Shown here: positions 28,160-38,275 of the stretch, one piece after another
How positions within the stretch are numbered: the first letter of the stretch is position 1
Layout of the letters: every line of letters starts with the position of its first letter
Assembly: GCF_040892595.1 (NCBI RefSeq)
Contig: NZ_JBFRYB010000001.1
Location: 3,348,001 to 3,412,000 of the forward strand
Direction: 5' to 3'
Origin: Zhongshania sp. R06B22
GTDB lineage: Bacteria > Pseudomonadota > Gammaproteobacteria > Pseudomonadales > Spongiibacteraceae
DNA: 64,000 nucleotides
Notes under the pieces: generated by a model
Seen by the model: only the letters and a program-made list of their open reading frames with translations
Told to the model about the DNA's origin: nothing
Databases searched by the model: none
Position numbers and translations under genes: made by a program

Positions 28160-30053
28160 TGGCGTCGACTCCCGCTACCGCATCCAAAAGCTGCCCCTTA
28201 CTATCATGCGCAGTACCTAGAGATGGATCACCCAATAGATAGGCGTCAATCACCTTGCGCGCTGCCGGACCAGCAACGCTTCCACCATGTTCGCCATTTT
28301 CAAATACCACCGCCACCGCGATTTTTGGATCGCGGGCCGGCGCAAAGGCGATGAACAAAGCGTGATCACGATTCCGCTCACGCAAGGTACTTGAATCGTA
28401 CTCTTCACCAGCCGCAATACCGACCACTTGCGCGGTGCCGCTTTTTCCAGCAAGACGATAGGCTAAACCCGCCTGCAAACTTCGACCGGTGCCACGGTCG
28501 CCATAGATAACCTGTTCCATTGAACGTGTAATACTATCCCAGTGTGCATCAGAGACATCCTCCATCTGACCCATGAGCGGCGCCACCACCGGCTCGTCGC
28601 CGACCGAAGACAACAAGCGAGGTGCATATAGATCGCCTCGCGAGGCAATGACTGAAGTCGCGACCGCCAGCTGCAAGGGGGTCGTCAACATAAATCCCTG
28701 ACCAATGCCGACGTTAATCGTTTCGCCAGGGTACCAGTGGCTACCCCGACTTTTCTCCTTCCACGCCCGGGATGGCATCAAGCCCGAACGTTCATTGGTA
28801 TTATCGATTCCAGTTGCGTCGCCAAGACCAAACCGCGTGCCAAAACTATGTAAACGGTCAATACCCAATTTATAAGCAAGTTCATAAAAATACACATCGC
28901 AAGATTCCACCACTGCCTGTTCTAAATCCACCGTGGCCCCGTGACCAGTGCGCTTCCAATCACGATACCGACGACTGTCGTCTGGCAAACTAAACCAACC
29001 CGGATCAGGGATACGGGTTGTCGGCTTAATCACACCGTAATGTAAACCTGCCAGCCCCCACATTGGTTTTATGGTTGATGCAGGCGGGTACTGTCCTTGT
29101 AAAGCACGATTAAATAAAGGCAGGTTCGGGTCATTTTGCAGACCCTTGTAATCAAGCGAACTAATACCATTCACAAACAAGTTAGTGTCATAGCTCGGGG
29201 CACTCACCATGGCGATAATCGCCCCGGTATGAGGTTCCATCGCAACAATAGCGCCGCGCTGTCCTTGCAATGCCTCATAGGCAACCCGCTGCACATAGGC
29301 ATCTACGTTTAAGGTAATATCACCGCCGGGCAAAGGATCATGCCTTTCTAATACCCTTAAAATACGGCCATGGGCGTTACTTTCGACGTTTTGATAACCC
29401 ACCGTGCCGTGCAGTAACTCCTCGTAATATTTTTCAAGACCAATTTTGCCAATGTGATGAGTCCCGCTATAATTTACTGGATCAATCACATCTAGCTCGC
29501 GCTCATTAATGCGCCCAACATAGCCCAGCATATGCGCAAATAACTCACCTTGCGGATAATGACGCACCAGCTGCGCATCAATTTCCACCCCCGGCACACG
29601 ATGTCGATTTACCGCCAGCTTACCAATATCTTCCTCGCTAACCCGAAACTTCAAAGGCACGGCTTCATAGGGTCGGCGGCGACTTAGACGCTTGCGAAAC
29701 TGTTCAATATCGTCATCAGATAAGGGGATAATTTCATTGATGATCGCCAAAGTATCATCCAGCGACTTCAAGCGTTCCTTCACCACGGTTAGCGTGTAAC
29801 TAGGAATATTCTCGGCGAGCAGCAGACCATTGCGATCAAAGATCAGCCCGCGCTTAGGCGCAATCGGCAATAGCTGAATGCGATTGCGATCGGACTGGGT
29901 TTTATAAATTTCGTAATCAGAAATCTGTAACTGGGAATAGCGCCCTATCACGATCATCGTCATGGTCATCAGTATCAAGATTGATATGGTGACCCGGTAA
30001 CGATAAACGCGACGTTCATAAAAGGTATTTTTGAGCTGCTGGCGTCTGGTCAT
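28152..30053 (-). CDS. mrdA: Penicillin-binding protein 2, elongation transpeptidase
   Basis: PBP2 cross-links peptidoglycan during side-wall growth. An N-terminal membrane anchor (about residues 22-42) precedes the dimerisation domain and a class B transpeptidase domain with STIK in PPASTIKPMWG, SCD in place of SxN, and KSGTAQVVG. The length, 633 residues, matches the family. It lies between rlmH and rodA, in the conserved order. Confidence 0.96.
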   Translation of the reverse strand: MTRRQQLKNTFYERRVYRYRVTISILILMTMTMIVIGRYSQLQISDYEIYKTQSDRNRIQLLPIAPKRGLIFDRNGLLLAENIPSYTLTVVKERLKSLDDTLAIINEIIPLSDDDIEQFRKRLSRRRPYEAVPLKFRVSEEDIGKLAVNRHRVPGVEIDAQLVRHYPQGELFAHMLGYVGRINERELDVIDPVNYSGTHHIGKIGLEKYYEELLHGTVGYQNVESNAHGRILRVLERHDPLPGGDITLNVDAYVQRVAYEALQGQRGAIVAMEPHTGAIIAMVSAPSYDTNLFVNGISSLDYKGLQNDPNLPLFNRALQGQYPPASTIKPMWGLAGLHYGVIKPTTRIPDPGWFSLPDDSRRYRDWKRTGHGATVDLEQAVVESCDVYFYELAYKLGIDRLHSFGTRFGLGDATGIDNTNERSGLMPSRAWKEKSRGSHWYPGETINVGIGQGFMLTTPLQLAVATSVIASRGDLYAPRLLSSVGDEPVVAPLMGQMEDVSDAHWDSITRSMEQVIYGDRGTGRSLQAGLAYRLAGKSGTAQVVGIAAGEEYDSSTLRERNRDHALFIAFAPARDPKIAVAVVFENGEHGGSVAGPAARKVIDAYLLGDPSLGTAHDSKGQLLDAVAGVDASE

Positions 30054-30065
30054 ATTACTCAGCCA

Positions 30066-30533
30066 TCAGCGATGATAAGGGTGGTTATTGAGAATGGTCC
30101 ATGCGCGATAAAGCTGCTCAGCGAATAGCACCCTCACCAAGGGATGCGGCAAAGTCATCGCCGACAGGGACCACTTTTGCTTAGCCACCGCCAAACATGA
30201 GGCGCTTAGTCCGTCTGGGCCGCCAACCAAGATACTGATATTGTCACCGTCCATCTGCCAGCTCCGCAGAGCCTCAGCCAAACCTTCAGTGCTTACCGCC
30301 TTACCTAAGACATCTAGGGCAATCACTCTATCGTCAGCTGGAATCGCCGCGATCATCGCATCACCCTCCTGGGCAATGGCACGGCGAATATCGGTATTCT
30401 TGCCCCGCTTAGGCAGGGGAAGTTCTTTAATCTCGAAATTAATTTCCGCCGGAAGACGCTTGCGATACTCCGCCACGCCGTCTTCAACCCAAGCCGGCAT
30501 TTTAGTGCCGATACAAATAAGGCTAACTCTCAT
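30066..30533 (-). CDS. rlmH: 23S rRNA pseudouridine-1915 N3-methyltransferase
   Basis: RlmH is a SPOUT methyltransferase that modifies pseudouridine 1915 in helix 69 of 23S rRNA. From the ATG at 30533 the protein has 155 residues, exactly the usual length; the open frame runs 14 codons further up into rsfS and is not expected to be used. The SAM-binding knot shows in ILVGGPDG and the C-terminal [18 protein letters not shown] and HPYHR are diagnostic. It overlaps rsfS by eleven bases. Confidence 0.96.
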   Translation of the reverse strand: MRVSLICIGTKMPAWVEDGVAEYRKRLPAEINFEIKELPLPKRGKNTDIRRAIAQEGDAMIAAIPADDRVIALDVLGKAVSTEGLAEALRSWQMDGDNISILVGGPDGLSASCLAVAKQKWSLSAMTLPHPLVRVLFAEQLYRAWTILNNHPYHR

Positions 30534-30867
30534 CGTTTCCCGGCACAGGTACCTGCCACAGACGCTCAAGATCATAAAATAAACGCGCTTCTGGCAGCAT
30601 CACATGCACGACCACATCACCAAAATCTACCAGAACCCAGTCGCCGGCATTTTCGCCTTCGATTCCCAATGGCGTAATACCACGTTTCTTTACTTCCACC
30701 CAGACATTATTCGCCAGCGATTTAACATGGCGATTAGAGGTGCCACTGCACACCACCATAAAGTCGGTTACGCCACTTAGTCCGCGCACATCTAGGGCCA
30801 CAATATCGCGACCTTTTACTTCTTCAAGCGAGTCGGTAACGAGCTTCTTTAATTGTTCAGCATCCAT
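30523..30867 (-). CDS. rsfS: Ribosomal silencing factor RsfS
   Basis: RsfS binds ribosomal protein uL14 and blocks subunit joining in starvation. From the ATG at 30867 it is 114 residues, with the family core [30 protein letters not shown] and [16 protein letters not shown]. Upstream in-frame codons to 30945 overlap nadD and are probably not translated. The nadD-rsfS-rlmH order is conserved. Confidence 0.95.
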   Translation of the reverse strand: MDAEQLKKLVTDSLEEVKGRDIVALDVRGLSGVTDFMVVCSGTSNRHVKSLANNVWVEVKKRGITPLGIEGENAGDWVLVDFGDVVVHVMLPEARLFYDLERLWQVPVPGNDES

Positions 30868-30889
30868 CAAACAGGAATTCCTATGTCTT

Positions 30890-31570
30890 TCACTGTGTAT
30901 ATAAACCGTGTTCAGCGATATAGTCCGCGACAACGTCGGGAACAAGGTAACGAATCGACCTGCCAGAGGCCAGCCGCTGTCTAATGTCCGTTGCCGATAT
31001 CGGCAACTGAATCAAACCTAACTCAAAAAAACCACCGGCGCTTAGCACCGCTAACGCACTGGCCTTGTCAAGACGTCGCGCCTCAGCAAATTCAGCCACT
31101 GAGGCATCGGCCGCCAAGGGATGATCAGCGCGATGCAATAACAGCACATTAGCCAAATCAAACAGCGACCGCCAATCTTGCCAGCGATGTAATTGATTAA
31201 AGGCATCACTACCCATAACTACGGTGAGTGACACCGCCGCGCCCAGCTCAGCACGTAAATCCCGAAGCGTGTCGACCGTATAGGACGGCCCATCACGCAG
31301 CAATTCACGACCATCTGCATACAAACCTGATTCACCAGTTATAGCAGCGCTGACCATGGCTAAACGCTGGCTACTTTCAGCGCCGGGCTCACCACGCAGG
31401 GGTGGACGATGACTTGGCATCAACCTCAGTTCATCGACACCGAGCGCTTCTTTTATCTCTATTGCCGACCGTAAATGACCATTGTGAACGGGGTCAAAGG
31501 TGCCACCAAAAATGGCCACTGATCCACCCACGCCGTTTACTCCTGATGCTTGCGTCGACACGTCCGTCAT
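30890..31570 (-). CDS. nadD: Nicotinate-mononucleotide adenylyltransferase
   Basis: NadD adenylates nicotinate mononucleotide to deamido-NAD. The nucleotidyltransferase motif GGTFDPVHNGHL and the C-terminal ISATDIRQRL are intact. At 226 residues it has about 15 extra N-terminal residues before the first strand. Its ATG directly follows the proA stop codon (TAAATG), and rsfS starts 22 bases after it. Confidence 0.95.
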   Translation of the reverse strand: MTDVSTQASGVNGVGGSVAIFGGTFDPVHNGHLRSAIEIKEALGVDELRLMPSHRPPLRGEPGAESSQRLAMVSAAITGESGLYADGRELLRDGPSYTVDTLRDLRAELGAAVSLTVVMGSDAFNQLHRWQDWRSLFDLANVLLLHRADHPLAADASVAEFAEARRLDKASALAVLSAGGFFELGLIQLPISATDIRQRLASGRSIRYLVPDVVADYIAEHGLYTQ

Positions 31571-32827
31571 TTAGACACGGATGTGACCGTCGCCCAACAC
31601 AATATATTTCTGTGAGGTCAAACCTTCTAATCCGACTGGGCCACGGGCGTGAATTTTATCGGTCGAGATACCAATCTCAGCACCGAGGCCATATTCAAAG
31701 CCATCGGCAAACCGAGTCGAGGCGTTAATCATCACGGAACTAGAATCTACCTCGCGCAAAAACCGGCGACCGCTGGTATAGTTTTCGGTAACGATGGATT
31801 CGGTGTGCCCCGAGCTATACTGGGCGATATGGTCCATCGCTTGCTCTAATCCAGCCACCACCCGAATCGATAAAATTGGCGCAAGGTACTCGCTTGCCCA
31901 ATCCTCATCGGTGGCATCGGTGGCGCCCATCAAAATCTGCCGAGTACGCGGACAGCCGCGCAACTCGACCCCTTTTTCAATCATGGCGTCAGCAATTCTA
32001 GGCAGCAATTCCTCAGCGCGACTCTCTGCGATAAGCAGAGTCTCCATGGTATTGCAGGTGCCATAACGATGGGTTTTGGCGTTTAAGGCAATAGCAAAGG
32101 CCTTGTCAGCATCGGCGGCATCATCAATATAAACATGGCATATACCATCTAGGTGTTTTATCACCGTTACAGTGGCATCACGGGCAATGCGCTCGATAAG
32201 CCCCTTGCCGCCCCGCGGCACCACCACATCGACAAATTCTGGCATGGTAATCAACTCACCCACGGCCGCTCTGTCGGTAGTTTCCAATACTTGCACAGCG
32301 GTTTCAGGCAAACCCGCCGCCTTTAAACCTTCACGGATACACAGGGCCAAAGCCTGATTGGAATGAATCGCCTCGGAGCCACCGCGCAAAATAGCCGCGT
32401 TACCCGACTTCAAACACAGACTAGCCGCCTCTAGGGTCACATTGGGCCGAGACTCATAAATAATGCCGATAACCCCGAGAGGTACCCGCATTTTGCCCAC
32501 TTGAATACCACTGGGGCGATAATTCATGTCGCTGATAGCGCCAACCGGATCTGCCAGCGCAGCCACTTGGCCTAGCGCTTCAATAATACCGTCGATGCCC
32601 TTGGCATCTAAAGCCAATCTATCCATTAATGCCGCGTCTAAACCATTGGCCTCACCAGCGGCGAGATCTTTAGCGTTGGCTGCCAGTATGGCGTCGCGAT
32701 GCGCATCAACTGCGGCCGCCATCGCCAGCAAAGCGCGATTTTTGACGCCACTGTCTGCAGCGGCCACTGCCCGCGATGCCTGCCGAGCTTGTCGCCCCAG
32801 CTGACTCATATACTGTTTAATATCCAT
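31571..32827 (-). CDS. proA: Gamma-glutamyl phosphate reductase
   Basis: ProA reduces gamma-glutamyl phosphate to glutamate semialdehyde with NADPH in proline synthesis. Starting at the ATG at 32827 it has 418 residues, as in E. coli (417); upstream in-frame codons reach 32878. The catalytic cysteine is in [13 protein letters not shown] and the NADP-binding region is near [12 protein letters not shown]. proB is not in the window. Identification is firm. Confidence 0.96.
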   Translation of the reverse strand: MDIKQYMSQLGRQARQASRAVAAADSGVKNRALLAMAAAVDAHRDAILAANAKDLAAGEANGLDAALMDRLALDAKGIDGIIEALGQVAALADPVGAISDMNYRPSGIQVGKMRVPLGVIGIIYESRPNVTLEAASLCLKSGNAAILRGGSEAIHSNQALALCIREGLKAAGLPETAVQVLETTDRAAVGELITMPEFVDVVVPRGGKGLIERIARDATVTVIKHLDGICHVYIDDAADADKAFAIALNAKTHRYGTCNTMETLLIAESRAEELLPRIADAMIEKGVELRGCPRTRQILMGATDATDEDWASEYLAPILSIRVVAGLEQAMDHIAQYSSGHTESIVTENYTSGRRFLREVDSSSVMINASTRFADGFEYGLGAEIGISTDKIHARGPVGLEGLTSQKYIVLGDGHIRV

Positions 32828-33013
32828 TGATTCCGTCGTCTCCACACCAAACGTCGTGAAACGCAGGGGATTATTCACTGATGTCGCGCCAATCTACTAC
32901 TCGGAAAGACGACACGCCCCAGCACATCTTGTCGCTGAAGATAAAAAAAGAGGGCTAGTATAACGGATTGGAAATGGTCTCACTATCGACAATCTCTACC
33001 GAGGGCATTAAGT

Positions 33014-33634
33014 CTAGCTAGCGAGACCGTCAAGAACCTCATGAAGTGCATCTAAACGACGCAGGGGATCATCAATACTCAATATTTGATACGACTGCTC
33101 TTCTGGCAGCGGTAAAAGCTGGGCAAGCCGATTAGCCAAAGCACCGGCCTCGTCAATATCGACAGCCATACCTAAGCGCTGCACATGGGGGTGCTCACCA
33201 AGCTGGCGAAGTAAATCACTTAATTCTTCACTGCGCTGCGGCAGCGGCTGCTCCGCTTGCTCTTGCAGCCAATCAATATCTGCCATATACAAACCGCCTT
33301 CTGCCTGACGCGCATGATTGATTTTGAAGCGGCGACCGCCTTCAACCACCACACCTAGAAGGCCATCCGGCAACTGATCCCAGTCGGCAATATGCGCCTC
33401 AGTCCCTATTAGCGCCAAACTGCTAGGTCGATCACCGGGTGACAGGACTTCCTTGCCCCCTTCCGGCATCCAAACTATGCCAAAGCTAGCTTGGGCGCGC
33501 AGAGTATCGCGCACCAGATCCAAATAGCGGCGCTCGAAAATCCGCAAACCCATACGCCCCCCAGGAAACAACACCGTTCGCAAGGGGAACAGAGGTAACT
33601 CGAAGCCCGTGATAGCCGCAGCAGCGTCTACCAT
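33014..33634 (-). CDS. Lon N-terminal (substrate-binding) domain protein
   Basis: This free-standing 206-residue protein resembles the N-terminal PUA-like substrate-recognition domain of Lon protease, without the ATPase and protease parts. The typical opening LPLFPLRTVLFPGGRMGLRIFE is clear, followed by a helical C-terminal half. Such proteins are common in proteobacteria and have no settled function. The start overlaps the stop of the RND gene as TAATG, so it is coupled to it. Confidence 0.9.
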   Translation of the reverse strand: MVDAAAAITGFELPLFPLRTVLFPGGRMGLRIFERRYLDLVRDTLRAQASFGIVWMPEGGKEVLSPGDRPSSLALIGTEAHIADWDQLPDGLLGVVVEGGRRFKINHARQAEGGLYMADIDWLQEQAEQPLPQRSEELSDLLRQLGEHPHVQRLGMAVDIDEAGALANRLAQLLPLPEEQSYQILSIDDPLRRLDALHEVLDGLAS

Positions 33635-36168
33635 TAGCCCTTCTCTCCCGCTTCAGGCCCTAGCGGTTTAATCACCAGAATGAGCTTTGGCAATAACAAC
33701 ATTGCGCCCAATAAAGCCGCAATCATCGCAAGCCCAGTTAGCAAACCAAAATAAATACTCGGCGTAAAATTAGACAGCGACAAAATTGAAAACCCGAATA
33801 CTATAATAATTGAGGTGTAGTACATCGCCTTACCAATACTGGCATGGCTGCGATACATGGCCGCCAGATAATTGCGATCCAGCGCAAACTCTTGCTTAAA
33901 GCGGTGAACATAGTGAATGGTATCATCGACACCAATACCCACCGTGATCGCCGCAATGGTGATGGTCATCATATCCAGGGGAATTCCCACCAACCCCATA
34001 CCACCCAATACCGCACCGGCTGCCAATAAATTTGGCGTTAGCGCAATAAACGCCAAGCTCAAGGAGCGGAACAACAACACAAACATCGCGAGTATCGCCA
34101 CAAACACCGCGCTCAAGGTCATAATTTGCGAAGTAAACAGGCTTTGCAGCATATTGTTGTAGAGCACCAACATGCCGGTGAGATGAACCTGCTCGGGCTC
34201 AAAACCCAGTTCGTCAATTAAGTGGGCACGAATATCCGTTAATAACTGCTGGCGATGCAGCTCGCGGCTTGTTTCCTTAACCCGCACACTGATCCGCACC
34301 TGATCGACCTCTGCCGACAAATACGGATCCACCAAAATGGAAGTAATCGAGTCTGGTAGCGAACGTTGCGCCAGTGCTAACTGCAAATCATCGACGTTAC
34401 CCATCACGATTTGCATCACATCGTAGAACGTTGCCAAAGACAGCACCTTTCCGGTTTCCGGAAGGCTATCTACGTAGTCATGCACCGACTGCACACGCTT
34501 CATGCCCGCAACCGTAAACCATTCACTCTGCGAGGCGCTGCTGCCGCCACCAAAGTCGCCGCCGAAGTCGTCACCAAAATCATCGCTGAAATCATTGGCG
34601 AAATCATTGCTAAACTCATTTTCAACCGCCGCGGTCTTAGCCACCGGCTTCTCTTTGGGGAGATCTAAAATAATATCCAGCGGGATGGTACCGCCCAGTT
34701 CCGAATCAATAGTCTCCATGCCCTGATAAATTTCTGTGGTGTCATGGAAATAATCAATAAAGCGGTTTTCTACTTTGAGCTGGGTAATTCCCCACACGCT
34801 CAGCGTTAACAAGCCCGCCGACACTAGCAATATTGTCTTGCCGTAATGCTCCGTTGCCGCCGCAAAATAGCGGGTAAACGTCGCCGAATCATCACTACCC
34901 CCAGTCTCAGCGCGAGGCTTTAACAACATCAGCACGCATGGCAACACAATGAATGTCATCGTCAGAGCTGCCAGCACACCTATTGTCATCATCCAGCCAA
35001 AATCAATAACCGGTCGGATTCCGCTTACTACCAGAGAGGCAAACGCCACCAAAGTCGTTAACGAGGTATAAATACAGGGCCGCAACATGATCCCGACAGT
35101 TTCGGAGACCAGGGTAAACTGATCAGCATTGGGTTGAGCCGCCGCATACTCACGAAAGCGCACCACCAAATGTATGGTTATCGAAAGGGTAATTATGAGC
35201 AACAACGCCACAAAGTTTGCAGAGATAACGGTCAAACGCCAATCTAAAAAGCTGAGCAGGCCCAGCATAAACACAACCGTCAGTACGCAGGTCGATAGCG
35301 GCAGCAGGGTCCACCGCCAACTGCGGAAAATGGTCGCTAATAAAACCACGATAAACAATAGAATACCGGTACCAAACACCCGCAAATCGCTTTTCACAAA
35401 GGCAATCATATCCACGGCAATCATCGGTACGCCGCCAAGAAACACCGTTGCATCGCCGCGGTAATCGTTAACAATAGTCCGCGCCTGCGCAACTAACTTT
35501 GCCTGTCGTTCATGAACCTCGGCAGTGTAATCTGCAAAGCTTGTTTCCAGCGTCGCAAGCTCGGTGTGCTCGGCGTCAGTTAAGGTGTTTTTGTCGGCCT
35601 TTAGCCGCAGTGCATCGCGCTCATCAAGCAACTCAAAATAACGTTCGTCACGCTGCAAATTAACCTGAAGTGCGGTAGTTCGCCCATCAGCACTGGTTAA
35701 CAACGACTTATAAATTGGGCTAGTTGCCAGCTCTTGCTTAACCAGCTCGATATCGATCCCCGGTGTTCTCAAGGTCGGAATATCGCCGCCCGTTACCTGA
35801 CCTAAAGACACCCGCGGGCTTTGCAATAAGGGCACATCTAGAATGGAATTAACGGAAGATACATTTGGCAGTGCGGCCATACGCCCGCGCAATTCATCGA
35901 GAGTTTTCAATTGCTCAGGAGCAAACAGGTCACTATTAGGCTGATAGGTCACCAGTAAGAAATCTTCCGAGCCGTAGCGCTTGCTAATTTCTCGGTAGTA
36001 TTCAAGCGAGGTATCGCCTTCTAAAACCAGAGCATCAGCGGAGGCGTCTAGCTTCATGGTCGGAATATACGTTGCCAGCCAAGCTACGCCCCCTAATAGC
36101 AACACCATTACCCAAAAGGCATTTTTTAAAACAATGCGTTGATACAGTGAAAATAGCGCCGCAGACAT
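33634..36168 (-). CDS. RND/MMPL superfamily exporter with an Asp-Phe-rich periplasmic insert
   Basis: This 844-residue inner-membrane protein has the RND layout: one span at the start, a large periplasmic domain, a five-span bundle (about residues 255-420), a second periplasmic domain and a second bundle. GVDDTIHYVHRF is a family marker in the second bundle. It is closest to the MMPL/SSD group that moves lipids or hydrophobic compounds; no membrane-fusion or outer-membrane partner gene is adjacent. An unusual acidic insert near residues 515-545 repeats NDF, DDF and GDF, then runs into glycine. Cargo is unknown. Confidence 0.82.
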   Translation of the reverse strand: MSAALFSLYQRIVLKNAFWVMVLLLGGVAWLATYIPTMKLDASADALVLEGDTSLEYYREISKRYGSEDFLLVTYQPNSDLFAPEQLKTLDELRGRMAALPNVSSVNSILDVPLLQSPRVSLGQVTGGDIPTLRTPGIDIELVKQELATSPIYKSLLTSADGRTTALQVNLQRDERYFELLDERDALRLKADKNTLTDAEHTELATLETSFADYTAEVHERQAKLVAQARTIVNDYRGDATVFLGGVPMIAVDMIAFVKSDLRVFGTGILLFIVVLLATIFRSWRWTLLPLSTCVLTVVFMLGLLSFLDWRLTVISANFVALLLIITLSITIHLVVRFREYAAAQPNADQFTLVSETVGIMLRPCIYTSLTTLVAFASLVVSGIRPVIDFGWMMTIGVLAALTMTFIVLPCVLMLLKPRAETGGSDDSATFTRYFAAATEHYGKTILLVSAGLLTLSVWGITQLKVENRFIDYFHDTTEIYQGMETIDSELGGTIPLDIILDLPKEKPVAKTAAVENEFSNDFANDFSDDFGDDFGGDFGGGSSASQSEWFTVAGMKRVQSVHDYVDSLPETGKVLSLATFYDVMQIVMGNVDDLQLALAQRSLPDSITSILVDPYLSAEVDQVRISVRVKETSRELHRQQLLTDIRAHLIDELGFEPEQVHLTGMLVLYNNMLQSLFTSQIMTLSAVFVAILAMFVLLFRSLSLAFIALTPNLLAAGAVLGGMGLVGIPLDMMTITIAAITVGIGVDDTIHYVHRFKQEFALDRNYLAAMYRSHASIGKAMYYTSIIIVFGFSILSLSNFTPSIYFGLLTGLAMIAALLGAMLLLPKLILVIKPLGPEAGEKG
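34543..34620 (-). repeat. Repeat-coded Asp-Phe/Gly insert in the RND exporter
   Basis: Here the minus strand codes successive units of four residues such as NDFA, NDFS, DDFG, DDFG and GDFG from near-repetitive 12-base DNA units. The insert lies at the edge of the second periplasmic domain. It resembles acidic calcium-binding or flexible spacers, and probably grew by slippage. Confidence 0.6.
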
Positions 36169-36256
36169 GCCAAACCCTCAATAACTCGTTTATGCCGGAA
36201 TGTTTTTATTTCCGGTCCTGGTTTTATTCTGGCGACCACCGGGGTGGCCTAAAAAA

Positions 36257-36862
36257 TTAAGACTCCTCACCCCAGCGTGGCAGCAAAGTTTGCGCTACGC
36301 CAAGATGATCGAGAATACGCGCGACAACAAAATCAATCAGATCAGCCACGCTTTCAGGCTGCCGATAAAATCCCGGTGAAGCCGGCATAATAGTGGCACC
36401 CATTTGCGTCAAGCTGAGCATATGCTGCAAATGAATCGCCGATAGCGGCATTTCCCTAGGCACCAGTATCAACTGACGACGCTCTTTGAGTGCAACATCG
36501 GCAGCGCGTTCAATTAAATTATTACTTGCGCCGCAGGCAATAGCCGACAGTGTACCGGTACTGGCAGGACACACCACCATAGATGAAGGCGCGCCACTGC
36601 CCGAGGCAACCGCGGCCATCCAATCTTCTGGACCATGAACCTTAAGCTGTTCTGGCGTGCAAGAAAATCGCTCACACAAATGCTTGGATAAAACGCTCGG
36701 ACGCCCAGGTAAAGGCTGATCGGTCTCGGTTGCAACAACGAGCAGGGCCGCTTTTGAGATCATAAAATGCACCTCGCAACCGGCGCCAAGCAAACACTCA
36801 AGCAAGCGCAAACCGTATTGCGCACCTGAGGCACCCGTCATTGCTAGGGTCACTGACTTCAT
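36257..36862 (-). CDS. ubiX: Flavin prenyltransferase UbiX
   Basis: UbiX joins a dimethylallyl group to FMN to make prenylated FMN, the cofactor of UbiD decarboxylase in ubiquinone synthesis. The 201 residues carry the FMN-binding GASGAQYGLRLLE near the start, SGSGAPSSMVVCPASTGTLSAIACGAS in the middle, and the RREMPLSAIHL-type stretch (here LVPREMPLSAIHLQHM). It overlaps mpl by four bases. Identification is firm. Confidence 0.95.
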   Translation of the reverse strand: MKSVTLAMTGASGAQYGLRLLECLLGAGCEVHFMISKAALLVVATETDQPLPGRPSVLSKHLCERFSCTPEQLKVHGPEDWMAAVASGSGAPSSMVVCPASTGTLSAIACGASNNLIERAADVALKERRQLILVPREMPLSAIHLQHMLSLTQMGATIMPASPGFYRQPESVADLIDFVVARILDHLGVAQTLLPRWGEES

Positions 36863-38241
36863 TGCTTACTCTCCCAACGCGCTCGCAAGGCGCTCAGCAG
36901 TCGTTGGTGAACACCACCAAAGCCGCCGTTACTCATTATTACCAAGTGATCACCCGCTTTTAGCGAGCCCAGTAATTCGCGCACAGTACCATCAAGATCG
37001 GTACTTAAACGGGCAGGACTGGGACTCTCGGCAATCACTGAATCCAAAGACCAATCCAAACCCGGAGGCTGATACCAAATCACCTCGTCTGCGCAGGCGG
37101 TGGCCGGCGCCAAACGATCTTTATAGACACCCATACGCATAGTATTGGACCGCGGTTCAATCAAGGCCACAATTCGACCGCTACTCACCCTCCCACGCAA
37201 GCCCTCTAAGGTGGTTGCTATGGCTGTGGGGTGATGCGCAAAATCATCGTAAACAGCAATGCCGGCGATGGTGTCTAATAACTCCATCCGCCGTTTTACA
37301 CCGCGAAACTGACACAGGGCAGCAATGCCATCTTTTGGCTGAACACCAATATGATGGGCGGCGGCAAGTGCGGCTAGGGCATTATTCACATTGTGCGCGC
37401 CGGTGTGCGACCACCTTACAGCGCCTTGCAACACCCCGCGATAAAACACCTCAAAACTCGAGAAATCATCGCTCTGCACTTCAGCCTGCCATTCCGCGAG
37501 CTGATTGCGATGACTACTTAAGCGCTCAACTTCACTCCAGCACCCCATTTCAAGTACTTCGTCGAGAGCAGCCTCTGCGGCGGGCACGATAATGCGACCA
37601 ATGGCCGGCACGGTCCGCACCAAATGATGGAACTGTCGCTGAATGGCAGCCAAATCATCAAAAATATCGGCGTGATCAAATTCAAGATTATTTAGAATGG
37701 CAGTGTAGGGACGGTAATGAACAAACTTGGAGCGCTTATCAAAAAAAGCGCTGTCGTACTCATCTGCCTCAATAACAAAAAAATCACTTCCACCCAGGCG
37801 CGCGGACAAACCAAAATCATCGGGCACACCGCCAATCAAAAAACCCGGCTGATAGCCGCAGTCTTCCAGTACCCATGCCAACATACTACTGGTGGTCGTT
37901 TTGCCGTGAGTCCCAGCGCAAGCCAATACCCAACGACTTTGCAATACATGGTCACTGAGCCACTGCGGGCCTGACGTGTAGGGAATACCACGATTCAAAA
38001 CATGCTCTACCGCAGGATTACCCCGCGACATCGCATTGCCAATAATCACCAGATCTGGCTCGGGTGATAAATGGGCGGGATCATAGCCTTCCATCAGAGT
38101 AATCCCCTGAGATTCCAGCTGTGTACTCATCGGCGGATACACATTGGCATCGGAGCCAGTCACGGTATGCCCCAATTCCCGCGCGAGAATCGCCAAGCCG
38201 CCCATAAACGTACCGCAAATACCCAAAATATGGAGATGCAT
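36859..38241 (-). CDS. mpl: UDP-N-acetylmuramate:tripeptide ligase (Mpl), murein recycling
   Basis: Mpl attaches the recycled tripeptide L-Ala-gamma-D-Glu-meso-DAP to UDP-MurNAc, returning wall material to synthesis. From the ATG at 38241 it is 460 residues beginning MHLHILGICGTFMGGLA, the usual start; in-frame codons up to 38277 cross a palindrome and are not favoured. The ATP motif GTHGKTTTSSML and the Mur-ligase blocks VIEADEYDSAFFD and DDFAHHPTAI are intact. No clear ribosome site is seen before the ATG. Confidence 0.95.
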   Translation of the reverse strand: MHLHILGICGTFMGGLAILARELGHTVTGSDANVYPPMSTQLESQGITLMEGYDPAHLSPEPDLVIIGNAMSRGNPAVEHVLNRGIPYTSGPQWLSDHVLQSRWVLACAGTHGKTTTSSMLAWVLEDCGYQPGFLIGGVPDDFGLSARLGGSDFFVIEADEYDSAFFDKRSKFVHYRPYTAILNNLEFDHADIFDDLAAIQRQFHHLVRTVPAIGRIIVPAAEAALDEVLEMGCWSEVERLSSHRNQLAEWQAEVQSDDFSSFEVFYRGVLQGAVRWSHTGAHNVNNALAALAAAHHIGVQPKDGIAALCQFRGVKRRMELLDTIAGIAVYDDFAHHPTAIATTLEGLRGRVSSGRIVALIEPRSNTMRMGVYKDRLAPATACADEVIWYQPPGLDWSLDSVIAESPSPARLSTDLDGTVRELLGSLKAGDHLVIMSNGGFGGVHQRLLSALRARWESKQ

Positions 38242-38251
38242 AAATGAAAAC

Positions 38252-38275
38252 GCCACACAGAAAATTCTGTGTGGC
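38252..38275 (-). promoter_or_regulatory. Perfect 11-bp inverted repeat in the mpl leader
   Basis: GCCACACAGAA and TTCTGTGTGGC are separated by two bases, ten bases upstream of the mpl ATG. As RNA on the minus strand it makes a stable hairpin followed by GTTTTCATTT, so it could be an attenuator or translation control element; as DNA it could be a repressor operator. Confidence 0.55.
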
